Below, one piece after another: positions 48,772 through 58,140 of a DNA stretch of 64,000 nucleotides (within the stretch, counting starts at the first letter, position 1; each line of letters opens with the position of its first letter). The notes beneath the pieces were generated by a model, which saw only the letters and a list, made by a program, of their open reading frames with translations, had not been told where the DNA came from and made no database searches. The DNA comes from Reinekea forsetii (lineage in GTDB: Bacteria; Pseudomonadota; Gammaproteobacteria; Pseudomonadales; Natronospirillaceae): assembly GCF_002795845.1 (NCBI RefSeq), contig NZ_CP011797.1:2131501-2195500 (forward strand), in the 5' to 3' direction. A program made the translations under genes and the position numbers.

Positions 48772-50148
48772 ATGTTATCAAACAAATCTGCTCTGTTATC
48801 AAACCAACCCTCGAGCCTCTCCGGCCAACCCAGTGCGACCTTAACGGTTTCCCAACTCAATCGGCAAGTGAAGCAACTGCTGGAAACCCAATACCCGGCG
48901 ATACCGGTGCGCGGCGAAATTTCGACCCTGAGTCGACCGGCGTCCGGTCATATCTATTTCACGCTCAAAGACGCCAATGCGCAGATCCGCTGCGCGATGT
49001 TTCGTAGCCAGTTGGCCAACAATAAATATAGTCCAAAACAGGGCGACGAGGTCTTGGTTTTTGGTCGGCTTAGCCTCTATGAGGGCCGCGGCGATTATCA
49101 ACTTATTGTTACCTCCATGCAGCCGATCGGCGATGGCGCCCTGCAGACGGCCTTTTTCCAGCTCAAGGAGCGGCTCGCGGCCGAAGGCCTGTTTGACGAA
49201 GTACACAAAAAGCCCTTGCCCGCCGATATTCAACGCGTTGGCATCGTCACCTCCGCCACCGGCGCCGCCTTGCACGATATTTTAACCGTCCTAGAGCGTC
49301 GCTGTCCGGCCCTGGAGGTCATTCTCTACCCGACCCAAGTTCAAGGCAATGAAGCCGCAGCAACGCTGGTGCAGGCCATCGAGTGCGCCAATGCGCGCGA
49401 TGAGGTCGATATCTTGATCGTCGGCCGCGGCGGCGGTTCACTCGAAGATCTGTGGTGTTTTAATACTGAGCCGGTCGTGCGCGCCATCTTCCACTCGGTA
49501 TTGCCGATTATTTCCGCGGTCGGCCATGAGGTGGATGTCTCGATCGCCGACTTTGTCGCCGATATCCGCGCCGCGACGCCATCGCAGGCGGCCGAGTTGG
49601 TCAGCCCCGATCAGTACGAGCTGATGCAGCGCTTCGATCAGGGCGAACAACGCCTGCTCTCGGCCATCAGCCGCCTGATACGCATCCAGGGTCAGCTGTT
49701 AGTCAGTCTGAGCAAGCGTCTGAAAAATCCGGCGGTAACGGTGCAGGAAGGTTTTGCCACCCTGAGTGGTTTGCAGGTGCGGCTCAATCGCGCCATTGCC
49801 CGGCCCCTGCTGCAACACCAACAACAACTCGACGGCCTGCAAAGGCGCCTGGGCCAGGTTAGCCCTCAGCTCACCATCGAGCGCGATCGGCGCATGTTGA
49901 TGCAGTCCGAACAGCGCCTACAGCGTGCCTTAGATGGCACGCTCGAGCGCAAAAAGGGCCGTTTTCAACAACTGATCGGCAAACTGAATCTGTTGTCGCC
50001 CTTGGCCACCCTGGAGCGGGGCTATTCGATAACCCGGGACAGCCAGGGTACGGTTATCCAACAGAGCCACCAGGTTCAGGTCGGCGGTGAAATTGAGACC
50101 CTATTGAAAGACGGCAAGATAATCTCGATCGTGGAGCGGATTCTGTAG
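48772..50148 (+). CDS. xseA: Exodeoxyribonuclease VII large subunit
   Basis: 458 residues from ATG 48772; the frame extends to a TTG at 48724 without family support. An N-terminal OB fold (TVSQLNRQVKQLLETQYPAI, then VRGEISTLSRPASGHIYFTL) is followed by the catalytic region with VGIVTSATGAALHDILTVLE, ILIVGRGGGSLEDLWCFN and VGHEVDVSIADFVADIRAAT, a coiled-coil stalk and the C-terminal LERGYSITRD. Degrades single-stranded DNA from both ends with XseB, whose gene is not in this window. Confidence 0.97.
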   Translation: MLSNKSALLSNQPSSLSGQPSATLTVSQLNRQVKQLLETQYPAIPVRGEISTLSRPASGHIYFTLKDANAQIRCAMFRSQLANNKYSPKQGDEVLVFGRLSLYEGRGDYQLIVTSMQPIGDGALQTAFFQLKERLAAEGLFDEVHKKPLPADIQRVGIVTSATGAALHDILTVLERRCPALEVILYPTQVQGNEAAATLVQAIECANARDEVDILIVGRGGGSLEDLWCFNTEPVVRAIFHSVLPIISAVGHEVDVSIADFVADIRAATPSQAAELVSPDQYELMQRFDQGEQRLLSAISRLIRIQGQLLVSLSKRLKNPAVTVQEGFATLSGLQVRLNRAIARPLLQHQQQLDGLQRRLGQVSPQLTIERDRRMLMQSEQRLQRALDGTLERKKGRFQQLIGKLNLLSPLATLERGYSITRDSQGTVIQQSHQVQVGGEIETLLKDGKIISIVERIL

Positions 50149-50156
50149 GCCAGCCG

Positions 50157-50171
50157 GGACGCACCGCGTCC
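50157..50171. other. Hairpin between convergent xseA and LRR-kinase genes
   Basis: GGACGC-ACC-GCGTCC forms a perfect 6-bp stem in the 26-bp gap between the two stops. No T-run on either strand; at most a weak shared terminator. Confidence 0.4.
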
Positions 50172-50174
50172 TGC

Positions 50175-51440
50175 TCAGCCTAATAGAGCCTGACCCTGGA
50201 TCTCAACCACTCGTTGTCGCAGGCGCTGATAGTCGCCGCTTCCCTGATCGTGTTCGGCACACACCCCGAGTAGATCCTCGATAAAATGCGCCAGCGCGCG
50301 GCGTTCAATGCGCTTGACCTGCCCCTGCTGCGCTGGGGTCAACATCTGATACAGGCTCGCGGCACCGAAGTCACCGAAGATAATATTGGCCTGCGCATCA
50401 AACAGGGTGTTGTGGGCATAGAGGTCGCCGTGGCAGACCTGGTTGGCATGTAGGTGATCGAACACCGCATCCATCTGAGCAATCATCTTATCGATCTGCA
50501 CGATGGAGAGGCTGAAACCTAGGCTAAAGGTATCGCGCGTGCAGCTGTCGAGGCTGGGCGGCAAGCCCAGATTAGTGAAGTGCGCGGGGATCAAATTCAT
50601 GATCAGCGCGAGATGGCCCGGCTCATTGACTTGCGCCAAGGACCGCACCAAATTGGGATGATTACCCACTTTTAAACAGGCCTGCAATTCATCATCGGGG
50701 TAACCATCGCTGGTAACCTCGCCTTTAAAGACCTTCACCGCTATCGCCTCGGGAAACTCGCTTTGCGGGCTGTTCCAGAGCGCTTGTGAAATTACCCCGG
50801 ACGCGCCCTGACCCAGCACCTGAGCAAGGCTATAGCGGCTGGAGGCGATCATGGGCACCTGATTGACCCGGTCATCGGATCGACTAAAGGGATTGCCGGC
50901 AAAGGCAAACCAGGCCAGCTTGGGCAAACTCAAGAGTTGCTCTGGGCAATGGCTTAATTGGTTGGCTGAGATGCGCACCAACTCCAGGTTAACCGATTGG
51001 GCCAGGGTCTGCGGTAAATGGGTTAAGCGATTGCCCGCCAAGGCCAGCTTCTGCAGCCGGGGTCGCTGGCCGAGCGAATCGGGCAAGGTCACGATCTGGT
51101 TATCCGTTAGGATCAACCAACGCAGTTGCGCCGGCAAGGCATGCTCGGCAACCTGCCGGATCCGATTCGACTTAAAGCCAACCATTTCCAAGTTGACGCA
51201 CAGGCCGAGCACTTCCGGCAGTGCTTCGAACAGATTATTGGACGCGAAAATTATTTTCAGCTGGGTCAATTGCGCCAGCTCGGCCGGCAGCGTGGTGAGC
51301 CGATTATTGGACAGGTCCAAAACCTCTAAGCTACTTGCTAGAGTGAGTATTTCCACGGGAAAGGCGGTGAGATTTTCGGACAGCGTCAGCCGCTTAATGC
51401 CGGCGAGTTCGCCTGACTTCAGTTGTGCTAGGGTTTGCAA
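50175..51440 (-). CDS. Leucine-rich-repeat protein with C-terminal Ser/Thr kinase domain
   Basis: 421 residues from TTG 51440, which has AGGA 9 nt upstream and gives the family-like start QTLAQLKSGELAGIKRLTLS; the frame extends to 51491. About seven LRR units (consensus LxxLxLxxNxLxxLPxxL) fill residues 10-195. A kinase domain follows: Gly-rich loop QVLGQGASGVISQAL, Lys in IAVKVFKG, catalytic loop VCHGDLYAHNTLFD and DFGAASLYQ, so it looks active though short. Such eukaryote-like LRR kinases occur in several gammaproteobacteria; the target is unknown. It starts 88 bp after the ABC permease gene on the same strand and may be cotranscribed with it. Confidence 0.85.
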   Translation of the reverse strand: MQTLAQLKSGELAGIKRLTLSENLTAFPVEILTLASSLEVLDLSNNRLTTLPAELAQLTQLKIIFASNNLFEALPEVLGLCVNLEMVGFKSNRIRQVAEHALPAQLRWLILTDNQIVTLPDSLGQRPRLQKLALAGNRLTHLPQTLAQSVNLELVRISANQLSHCPEQLLSLPKLAWFAFAGNPFSRSDDRVNQVPMIASSRYSLAQVLGQGASGVISQALWNSPQSEFPEAIAVKVFKGEVTSDGYPDDELQACLKVGNHPNLVRSLAQVNEPGHLALIMNLIPAHFTNLGLPPSLDSCTRDTFSLGFSLSIVQIDKMIAQMDAVFDHLHANQVCHGDLYAHNTLFDAQANIIFGDFGAASLYQMLTPAQQGQVKRIERRALAHFIEDLLGVCAEHDQGSGDYQRLRQRVVEIQGQALLG

Positions 51441-51528
51441 AATATGACGTCCTGGAGGATAGCGGCAAGTGCCGGGCAGTGTACGCAACACGGGACTGGA
51501 ATTACAGCCCCGCGCCCTGCCCTAAGCC

Positions 51529-52854
51529 TTATGAGGCGGCGCGCAAGGCATCACCCGGTGCCATATTGGCCGCTTTCCGGGCGGGGAAGTAGACCGCACC
51601 GGCGGCAACTAGTGCGGTCACGACGAGCGGCACCAGTACAGCCAGCCACGACAGTGGGAACTGCAACTGACCGGTCACGGCAAACATTGCCAAGGGCCCA
51701 CCGCCTGGCAGTGTCAGGGTGCCCAGGACGGCGGCTAAGATAAATGCACAGACGATCCCGACGCTGGCGCCCATCAGTGCCGTTAGCACCGATTCGGCGA
51801 TAAAGAGGCGAAAAATCCAACTGCGTTGCGCGCCCATGGCACGCAGGGTACCGATTTCCTGAACCCGTTCCAGTATCACCATGCGATATGCGTTGGTGAT
51901 GCCGACCATAATAATCAGCAACATCACCACAAAGACGGCCAGCGAAATGGCCTCCAGGGCGCCGATTAAAGACAGTACATCGGACATGGCATCGTTGAGA
52001 TTGGTCACGGTAAAGCGTGTGCCCTGCCACGGCTCGTCTATGTGTTCGATCAGATTGCCCGACATGCCCATCATTCGGCGTTTCATTGGATTCTCTTCGT
52101 CGGCCGGCTGCACGCTAGCCTGTTCACCAAAGTAGGCCAGGAGCCGGTCACGTATGGCATCCATATCGCTAATTTGCGCGAGTACTAGATTCAGTTGCTG
52201 ATAGGCCTCAGGCGGCAAACCGATCAGTCCGTTGACGTCGCTCAAATTAGCGTAATTGGTGACCTCGTTAAGGCCCTCCGGATCGGCAATCACCGCGGCA
52301 ATGGTCCACTCCACTAAGTTCTGCTGGCCGGTCACGGTACTGGCGCGAATCAGAATCGACTCACCTGCGGTAACCCCCAGTTCATTGGCCACCTTTTCTG
52401 GCACGATCAGCATTTTCGCCTGGGACATCAGACTGACGTCACCGGCGATACGCGCCATATTGTCGAAGACATTGGTCTCGACGCTAAAGTCGACACCGGC
52501 CACGGTGCCCTGCACCGCTTGGCCGCCAAAGGATAGGGTCGCCGCGCTGGACGAGCGTTTATTCTGCTGCACGATGCGATCGGCCAAGGGCGCCAGGGCT
52601 CGACTTACTAAGGCGCGATCTTCGATCACGGCCAGATTGCGGTTGGAGGCGGTAACGATTTCGCCACTGATGTAGACGTGGCCGCCCAGCGCCTTGGAGA
52701 AATTGCTTTCAACACTATTGGCCATGCCCACGGTGAGACTGTTGACCAGGGTGATAATCATCACGCCAAACGCCATCGACAAGGCCAACATCAGACTGCG
52801 TTTGCCTTGGCGAGCAACATTACGGTATGCCATGTTAATCATATTAAGTTTCAT
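51529..52854 (-). CDS. FtsX/MacB-type ABC transporter permease (second)
   Basis: 441 residues. An N-terminal helix (about 20-42) opens a large periplasmic MacB-PCD-like domain (about 45-290), and three C-terminal helices of the FtsX fold follow (about 305-330, 355-385, 400-425). Also present is the cytoplasmic motif ERVQEIGTLRAMGAQRSWIF typical of this class. In this superfamily the permeases drive periplasmic substrates by mechanotransmission (MacB) or extract lipoproteins (LolCE). Follows the first permease after 17 bp; the two likely form a heterodimer with the ATPase at 54375-55142. Confidence 0.9.
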   Translation of the reverse strand: MKLNMINMAYRNVARQGKRSLMLALSMAFGVMIITLVNSLTVGMANSVESNFSKALGGHVYISGEIVTASNRNLAVIEDRALVSRALAPLADRIVQQNKRSSSAATLSFGGQAVQGTVAGVDFSVETNVFDNMARIAGDVSLMSQAKMLIVPEKVANELGVTAGESILIRASTVTGQQNLVEWTIAAVIADPEGLNEVTNYANLSDVNGLIGLPPEAYQQLNLVLAQISDMDAIRDRLLAYFGEQASVQPADEENPMKRRMMGMSGNLIEHIDEPWQGTRFTVTNLNDAMSDVLSLIGALEAISLAVFVVMLLIIMVGITNAYRMVILERVQEIGTLRAMGAQRSWIFRLFIAESVLTALMGASVGIVCAFILAAVLGTLTLPGGGPLAMFAVTGQLQFPLSWLAVLVPLVVTALVAAGAVYFPARKAANMAPGDALRAAS

Positions 52855-52871
52855 CTACTGTGCTCCGGGCC

Positions 52872-54371
52872 TTAGCCTTGCATCGCTTTTAATGGGCTCA
52901 CTTTAAGGGCAATACCCAATGGGTACAGACAGGCCAATACGGCCCCGAGCGTCATCATCGATACCGCCTGCAGCACTGCGCTGACCGACACCGATGGATA
53001 GAGCGCATCACCTCCGAATAAAATTTTGATAATATCGTTTGCCGCCGGCAAACCATTAATGCTGATCAGCCACAGTGCCACCGTCCCCACTAGCACCCCG
53101 ACCAGAGCCGAGGCCAGCGCGAGGATCAGAGTTTCGGTCAGAATCATTTTGCGGACAAAGGCTTTTTGAGCCCCGATAGCGCGCATCGTGCCAATTTCCT
53201 GCAACCGTTCGGTGACCGAGATGACTAGAGTATTCATGATAATAAGGGTGGCGACGAAGGCGACCAGTACCACCAAACCATTGAGGATCAGCTTGATACC
53301 GCCGACCAAATTGCCGATAAAACCGGCGGCCTGGGTCCAATCGCCGACCCGCCAATTCAGATCGTTGGCGTCCACCCAAGCCTGCAAGCGCTCTTGGGTG
53401 ACCGCCACATCGGCCGGATTGTCCAACAACAGCACCGCGAACTGAGCCTGCACCGGGAGCGTAACGTGCGCCGCGACACCGGGACTGGAATGAGCGGCAA
53501 GCGCTATCGGCTCAGCCACGACCGACTCATTGCTCAGCTCGGGGGTGATCAGGCTAGAGCCGTTACCAAATAGGTCAGGCGCCGCCGTGCCCATCAGCGT
53601 GGCCTCGCCAAACAGACTGTCCTCAGTGACCTGGCCTAAAATCTCGCTTTCCGCTGCGGACAGCTGCACCTCTATGACTTGCTGGTGGTTTAACGACAGC
53701 AGCGCTTGTGAGGTTTTCAGGTCTACCAGGCTCATCAGCTCCAACTGCGGCGCGGCGATGGTTTTAAAGGCAAACAGGCCGCTGATCGTGACTTCACGAA
53801 TCTTGATGCCATTGTCACCCATCACGGTGATCAATAGCGTTTCGCCCACCTTGATAGGACTGCCCTGAGCCTCCGCGAGCGCATCGGCCACGCCAATACT
53901 AAGCGCAATCGACGGCGCGTCACCAGACCAGAGCCCGCCCTCAAGCCAGGTCAATGGCTGTGCGAAACTGTGCTGCCAAACGGTTGGGTCGATACCCCAG
54001 AACAGCGAACCACCCTGCTCGCCCTGGTTAGTCTCCAATATACCGCGACCGACCGTAGTCGGTGAGACCGACTGGACATTGGCTTGCGCCGCCAATTGGC
54101 CAGCAAATTCGTCGAACCGCTCCAGTGCCTGGACCCCGTCCGTGCCGAATGACCCAAAGATACTCAGGTCGCCTTCATCCTCGACCGGCGCATAGATAAA
54201 GATGTCACCGCTGTATTGTTCGGTAAAGCTGTGGCGCAAGCCGACCGAAATGGAATCCATAATCGAATTACCCATCACCAACAGGGTCACGCCCAGCGCG
54301 ATCAGGCCCCCTACGATCAGGGTTTTGCTGCGATGTTCGGTGAGATTGCGCAGTGCGATTTTGGTAATCAT
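52872..54371 (-). CDS. FtsX/MacB-type ABC transporter permease (first)
   Basis: 499 residues with the same plan as its partner: N-terminal helix (about 17-38), a larger periplasmic domain (about 40-345) and three C-terminal FtsX helices, with ERLQEIGTMRAIGAQKAFVR as coupling motif. The periplasmic domain is about 60 residues longer than in the second permease. Starts 3 bp after the ATPase stop. LolC/LolE-like or MacB-like transport are both possible; nothing here fixes the substrate. Confidence 0.9.
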   Translation of the reverse strand: MITKIALRNLTEHRSKTLIVGGLIALGVTLLVMGNSIMDSISVGLRHSFTEQYSGDIFIYAPVEDEGDLSIFGSFGTDGVQALERFDEFAGQLAAQANVQSVSPTTVGRGILETNQGEQGGSLFWGIDPTVWQHSFAQPLTWLEGGLWSGDAPSIALSIGVADALAEAQGSPIKVGETLLITVMGDNGIKIREVTISGLFAFKTIAAPQLELMSLVDLKTSQALLSLNHQQVIEVQLSAAESEILGQVTEDSLFGEATLMGTAAPDLFGNGSSLITPELSNESVVAEPIALAAHSSPGVAAHVTLPVQAQFAVLLLDNPADVAVTQERLQAWVDANDLNWRVGDWTQAAGFIGNLVGGIKLILNGLVVLVAFVATLIIMNTLVISVTERLQEIGTMRAIGAQKAFVRKMILTETLILALASALVGVLVGTVALWLISINGLPAANDIIKILFGGDALYPSVSVSAVLQAVSMMTLGAVLACLYPLGIALKVSPLKAMQG

Positions 54372-54374
54372 GGG

Positions 54375-55142
54375 CTACTCCGCCTGTGCCATCGGTTCGG
54401 CTGCAGGGGCGTGATCACCGGTTGCGCTTTTACCGTTCTGAAAATATTCATCGATGATGGTGCCGTCCTGCAGTTTCACCACATGATCGGCGATTTCAAC
54501 GACGCGCGGATCGTGCGTCGAAAAGACAAAGGTGGTACCCAACTCCTGATTCATTTGATGCATCAGCGCAATGATCTGCGCCCCGGTTTTAGAATCCAGG
54601 TTGGCAGTCGGTTCGTCGGCCAGCACAATGCTCGGTTTGGTCACCAACGCTCGGGCGATGGCCACCCGCTGACGTTGACCGCCAGACAGTTCGTTCGGGC
54701 GATTGATGCGCCGATCGGCCAGACCAACCTGTTCAATCAAATGATTAATCCAGTCCTGTTGTTCGGCGGGCGCCCAATTGGCATAGGGATTGTGCTTACT
54801 GCTGTCGAGCAAGAGTGGGAATTCAATATTTTCACGCACATTGAGCACCGGAATCAAGTTAAAGGACTGAAAGATAAAGCCCAGCTTTTGATGGCGTAAA
54901 CGGGTTATCTCGACTTCGCTCATGCTGCCGGTAATGATGCCGTTTATCTCCACCTGGCCCGACGTCGGTGCGTCGATGCAACCAATCAAATTCAGAGCGG
55001 TCGATTTACCGGATCCAGACGGACCGCTTAGGGCAATGAAATCGCCAGCATGGGCCGCAAAACTGACGTCATTCAAGGCCTTCACCAGGGTGTTACCCAA
55101 TGCGTACTGTTTGGTCACGCTATCTAACTTAATTACTGCCAT
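54375..55142 (-). CDS. ABC transporter ATP-binding protein (LolD/MacB class)
   Basis: 255 residues. Walker A GPSGSGKSTALNLIG (about 40-54), Q-loop FIFQSFNLIPVLNV, signature ELSGGQRQRVAIARAL, Walker B IVLADEPTANLD and switch His in FSTHDPR. The C-terminal 25 residues (GKSATGDHAPAAEPMAQAE) extend past the usual end. First gene of a minus-strand operon with two FtsX-type permeases, divergent from a LolA/RseB-like gene. Confidence 0.93.
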   Translation of the reverse strand: MAVIKLDSVTKQYALGNTLVKALNDVSFAAHAGDFIALSGPSGSGKSTALNLIGCIDAPTSGQVEINGIITGSMSEVEITRLRHQKLGFIFQSFNLIPVLNVRENIEFPLLLDSSKHNPYANWAPAEQQDWINHLIEQVGLADRRINRPNELSGGQRQRVAIARALVTKPSIVLADEPTANLDSKTGAQIIALMHQMNQELGTTFVFSTHDPRVVEIADHVVKLQDGTIIDEYFQNGKSATGDHAPAAEPMAQAE

Positions 55143-55224
55143 CGTTCGTCTCCGTTACCTTTTGTGAATAACGCTATTAAAACCGTATCTGGGAGGCATC
55201 GACATTGATGAAAAAAAACGCGCC

Positions 55225-55250
55225 ATAACAATTTGTTATAATCTGTTATC
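55225..55250. promoter_or_regulatory. Candidate operator and -10 box in the divergent ABC / LolA-like promoter
   Basis: ATAACA-ATT-TGTTAT (55225-55239) is a perfect palindrome, and a third half-site TGTTAT follows at 55244, exactly 10 bp after the second. A perfect TATAAT at 55237-55242 lies within it, with no good -35, suggesting activator-dependent transcription of the plus-strand operon. Half-sites spaced by one helical turn suit an OmpR-type regulator such as the one encoded at 57439. Confidence 0.5.
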
Positions 55251-55323
55251 GGATAGCAATGGGCTCAGCGCGGGCGCTTTTCTACACTGAGCCACATCAA
55301 AACAGCCCAAACGAGCCGAACCT

Positions 55324-56091
55324 ATGAAACTATTGACGAACTCCCGCAGCCTGCTCACGACAGCCTTGACCAGCAGCCTACTTTTAGCTGGCGTATGGGC
55401 CGCTGCCGAGAGCGGCAGCGACACCCTGGCAGCAATCGACCGCAACACCAATTTGCTCGACAACGATGTCTCGATGGTGGCGACGATGATCACCGAGAGC
55501 ACGGCCGATGGAGTGGACAAAAATGTTGTTCGGATGTTTCGCCGGGATCGTGATGATACCTTTTTAATTCTGTTTCAAGAGCCGGAAAATATTCGCGGCC
55601 AAGGCTATCTGCAGATCGATGAAACCCTGTGGTTTTACGACCCGGAGAGTCGAAAATTTACCCATACTTCGATTAAAGATAGTTTTAAGGACTCCGACGC
55701 CAATAATTCGGATTTCGGCTCATCAGCCTGGGCCATCGATTACCGCGTCACCGGTTCCGTGGCGGCCAAACTGGGCTCCTTTTCGACCCATCTGCTAACC
55801 CTGGCCGCAACCAGTGATGAGGTGACCTACCCGAGCATGAAAATTTGGGTCAATGACAGTCCCCTGCTGGTACTCAAAGCTGAAGCCTATAGCTTAAGCG
55901 GCCGCCTGATGCGCACCTCCTACTTCCCGTCCTATACCCAGGCCGGTGACGCCTATATGGCAACGAAAATGATTTTTGTCGACGAAATCGTCAGCGGCGA
56001 TAAGACCACCCTAACCTTCGATCAGGTCAGCACCATCGATTTGGACGATTCCGTCTTTACCAAAGCCTATGTTGAACGCGTCAACAAATAA
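55324..56091 (+). CDS. Periplasmic outer-membrane lipoprotein-sorting-type protein (LolA/RseB fold)
   Basis: 255 residues. A signal peptide (about 1-27, cleavage after VWAAA) is followed by a single domain matching the COG2834-type family: FLILFQEPENIRGQGYLQID, ETLWFYDPESRKFTHTS and DVEVLTYPSM-like residues in TSDEVTYPSMKIWV. The fold forms an open beta-half-barrel that holds lipid chains in LolA and RseB. Divergent from the ABC genes and 11 bp before the beta-barrel gene, so it probably ferries a hydrophobic cargo between them. Confidence 0.85.
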   Translation: MKLLTNSRSLLTTALTSSLLLAGVWAAAESGSDTLAAIDRNTNLLDNDVSMVATMITESTADGVDKNVVRMFRRDRDDTFLILFQEPENIRGQGYLQIDETLWFYDPESRKFTHTSIKDSFKDSDANNSDFGSSAWAIDYRVTGSVAAKLGSFSTHLLTLAATSDEVTYPSMKIWVNDSPLLVLKAEAYSLSGRLMRTSYFPSYTQAGDAYMATKMIFVDEIVSGDKTTLTFDQVSTIDLDDSVFTKAYVERVNK

Positions 56092-56102
56092 GGAGTTTAT
56101 CG

Positions 56103-57380
56103 ATGCAGCCATTCACAACCTACTCCAGCCGCACTGGTCTGGCCCTTACGATGGTGCTTGCCGTCGGCCAGGTGAACGCCGGCGACGATGTCTTTGGCAC
56201 GCCAGCCGAACCCGGTGACGACCTGTTTGGCGGTGCGTCATTGGTGACTGACGTCATTGCCAACGAGGTGAATTTGGCCGAAGACATGCTCACTGGGGAT
56301 GAGGTACTCAACTGGTCCGGGTCGTTCGCCTGGCAAAGCGCTGGGATTTTGATCGACCAGCCGACGGTTGAACATGACCCCCAGGTGCAGTCCGAATTGT
56401 CGGGCAATCTGAAACTCGATGCCCGGCCCAATGTCGACTATCGTGTTTTGCTCAACTTAGATTACAGCGCGACGGCCGATGGCAGCAGCAGTTTGTTGCG
56501 CGAAGCCTTTGCCGATTTCGACCTCGACAACCAACTCTTTATTCGTGCCGGGCAACAAACCCTGCAGTGGGGCGTGGGCTACTTTTACAGCCCAGCCGAC
56601 ACCCTGAGTCAGGACTCGATCGACGCCAATGACCCCGATCAGGATCGGATCGGCACCATGGCGGCTAAAATCCATAAGCCCAAGGGTACCGCCAACTACT
56701 ATGCCTATCTGATTCCCGACGATACCGCCAACAGTTACAGTATCGCCGTTAAGGGTGAATGGTTATTGGGCAGTCAGGAATGGGGCCTAGGTGTTGTTAG
56801 GCAGGCCAATAACGAACTCAACCTAGTGGTCACCGGTTCGGTTCCGACCGACCTGGGCGATCTGTTCACCGAATATAATCTCAGCTTGGGCGAAACCAGC
56901 CTGGGTTTAAGCGCTGCTGGCTCGCTGTATGACCGCAGCGATGAGCTGTTGCAGCAATTTACCGTGGGCATGCGTGCCAGCCAGGATATTGGGCCGGACA
57001 GTTCACTGAGCCTGAGTGGGCAGTACTATTACAATGGACTCGGTTATACTGAGCCGACTTGGTCCACTGCAGCCAACGATTGGCAGAGCCTGACCTTAGG
57101 CCGCGAGGTCGCGGAACAGCTCAGCCAACAACTGGCCGCCCTGATGATTCAGCTAGCGGATCCCTACGGTCTGCCCCTAAGCGCCTCGATGCTAGCTTTA
57201 AGCAGCCTAACCGATGGTTCAGCGATGCTCAAAAGTACCGTCACGCTGAGCCCGAATGACTTTGTTAGCACGGCTCTGAGTGTCACCACTCTGATGGGCG
57301 ATCCGGGCGGCGAATATGCCCCCATGGGCGACCTGAGTCGTTACGAGTTGACCCTGACGCTGGGCAGCCAGAGCTTTTAA
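56103..57380 (+). CDS. Outer-membrane beta-barrel protein, function unknown
   Basis: 425 residues, preceded by AAGGAG. A signal peptide ends at VGQVNA (about residue 24). The mature protein has alternating amphipathic strands and ends with aromatic Phe (GSQSF), as outer-membrane barrels do. REAFADFDLDNQLFIRAGQQ followed by TLQWGVGYFYSPAD resembles the strand-turn motif of DUF1302 and related porin-like families. Cotranscribed with the LolA/RseB-like gene and followed after 58 bp by the two-component genes. Confidence 0.75.
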   Translation: MQPFTTYSSRTGLALTMVLAVGQVNAGDDVFGTPAEPGDDLFGGASLVTDVIANEVNLAEDMLTGDEVLNWSGSFAWQSAGILIDQPTVEHDPQVQSELSGNLKLDARPNVDYRVLLNLDYSATADGSSSLLREAFADFDLDNQLFIRAGQQTLQWGVGYFYSPADTLSQDSIDANDPDQDRIGTMAAKIHKPKGTANYYAYLIPDDTANSYSIAVKGEWLLGSQEWGLGVVRQANNELNLVVTGSVPTDLGDLFTEYNLSLGETSLGLSAAGSLYDRSDELLQQFTVGMRASQDIGPDSSLSLSGQYYYNGLGYTEPTWSTAANDWQSLTLGREVAEQLSQQLAALMIQLADPYGLPLSASMLALSSLTDGSAMLKSTVTLSPNDFVSTALSVTTLMGDPGGEYAPMGDLSRYELTLTLGSQSF

Positions 57381-57438
57381 TGGCTCCGGATGAAATGTAT
57401 AGACCCTAATGCACCTAGGCTACAACAGAGACCCACTG

Positions 57439-58140
57439 ATGAGTGTACGGATCCTAATAGTCGAAGATGAACCCGAGCTGGCCGAATTGATCGCGCTCTA
57501 TTGCGAACACGCGGGCTGGCAAAGCATTGTCTGCGGCAGTGCCGAAGAAGCCTTGGGCGCGCTCAAGGTCGCCAGCTTTGCCTTAATCACCCTGGACATC
57601 AATTTACCCGGTATCGACGGTTTTGAATTTCTAGCCAAGATTAGGCTGCAAACGCAGGCGCCGGTGGTGATCGTCAGTGCGCGTGAGTCCGATGGCGAGA
57701 TCATCAACGGTCTGGAGTTGGGTGCCGACGAATACGTCACCAAACCCTTTGCCCCCAAGGTATTGATTGCCCGCATGTCGGCCCTACTGCGTCGCCAGGA
57801 AAGCCGGGTGCCGAATAAAGAACAGTTCAACTTCGGCACCCTGGTATTGGAACCCGATGCCTTTGCGGTTAAGAACGGCGCTGAGCGAATCAATTTATCG
57901 ACCCGGGAGTTTGATATTCTCTTGGCCTTGGTGCAAGCCAATGGTACACCGGTCAATACCTATGAGCTGCTGGAAAAGGTTTGGGGTTCTCAAACCACCG
58001 AAACCTCCGCGGTTGGCGTCTATATCCAACGCTTGCGTAAAAAACTCGAATCGATACCGGGCAACCAGGGGCTGATAGAAACCGTCCATGGTCGCGGCTA
58101 TTGCATCAACAGCCAGCGACACGGAGGCGAACCGGAGTGA
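57439..58140 (+). CDS. OmpR-family response regulator
   Basis: 233 residues from ATG 57439; the in-frame ATG at 57409 would add ten residues lacking family support. Receiver domain with VEDEPELAEL, phosphoacceptor Asp near 54 in LITLDINLPGIDG and Lys in YVTKPFAPKVL. The winged-helix output domain is intact (INLSTREFDILLALVQANGT to VHGRGYCIN). The stop overlaps the kinase start (GTGA), so the pair is coupled. Confidence 0.95.
   Translation: MSVRILIVEDEPELAELIALYCEHAGWQSIVCGSAEEALGALKVASFALITLDINLPGIDGFEFLAKIRLQTQAPVVIVSARESDGEIINGLELGADEYVTKPFAPKVLIARMSALLRRQESRVPNKEQFNFGTLVLEPDAFAVKNGAERINLSTREFDILLALVQANGTPVNTYELLEKVWGSQTTETSAVGVYIQRLRKKLESIPGNQGLIETVHGRGYCINSQRHGGEPE

Noticed and set aside
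54216-54899. 227-codon plus-strand frame across the ABC permease/ATPase junction
   Set aside because: Lies opposite the permease start and the ATPase Walker regions, which are clearly coding; no motif.
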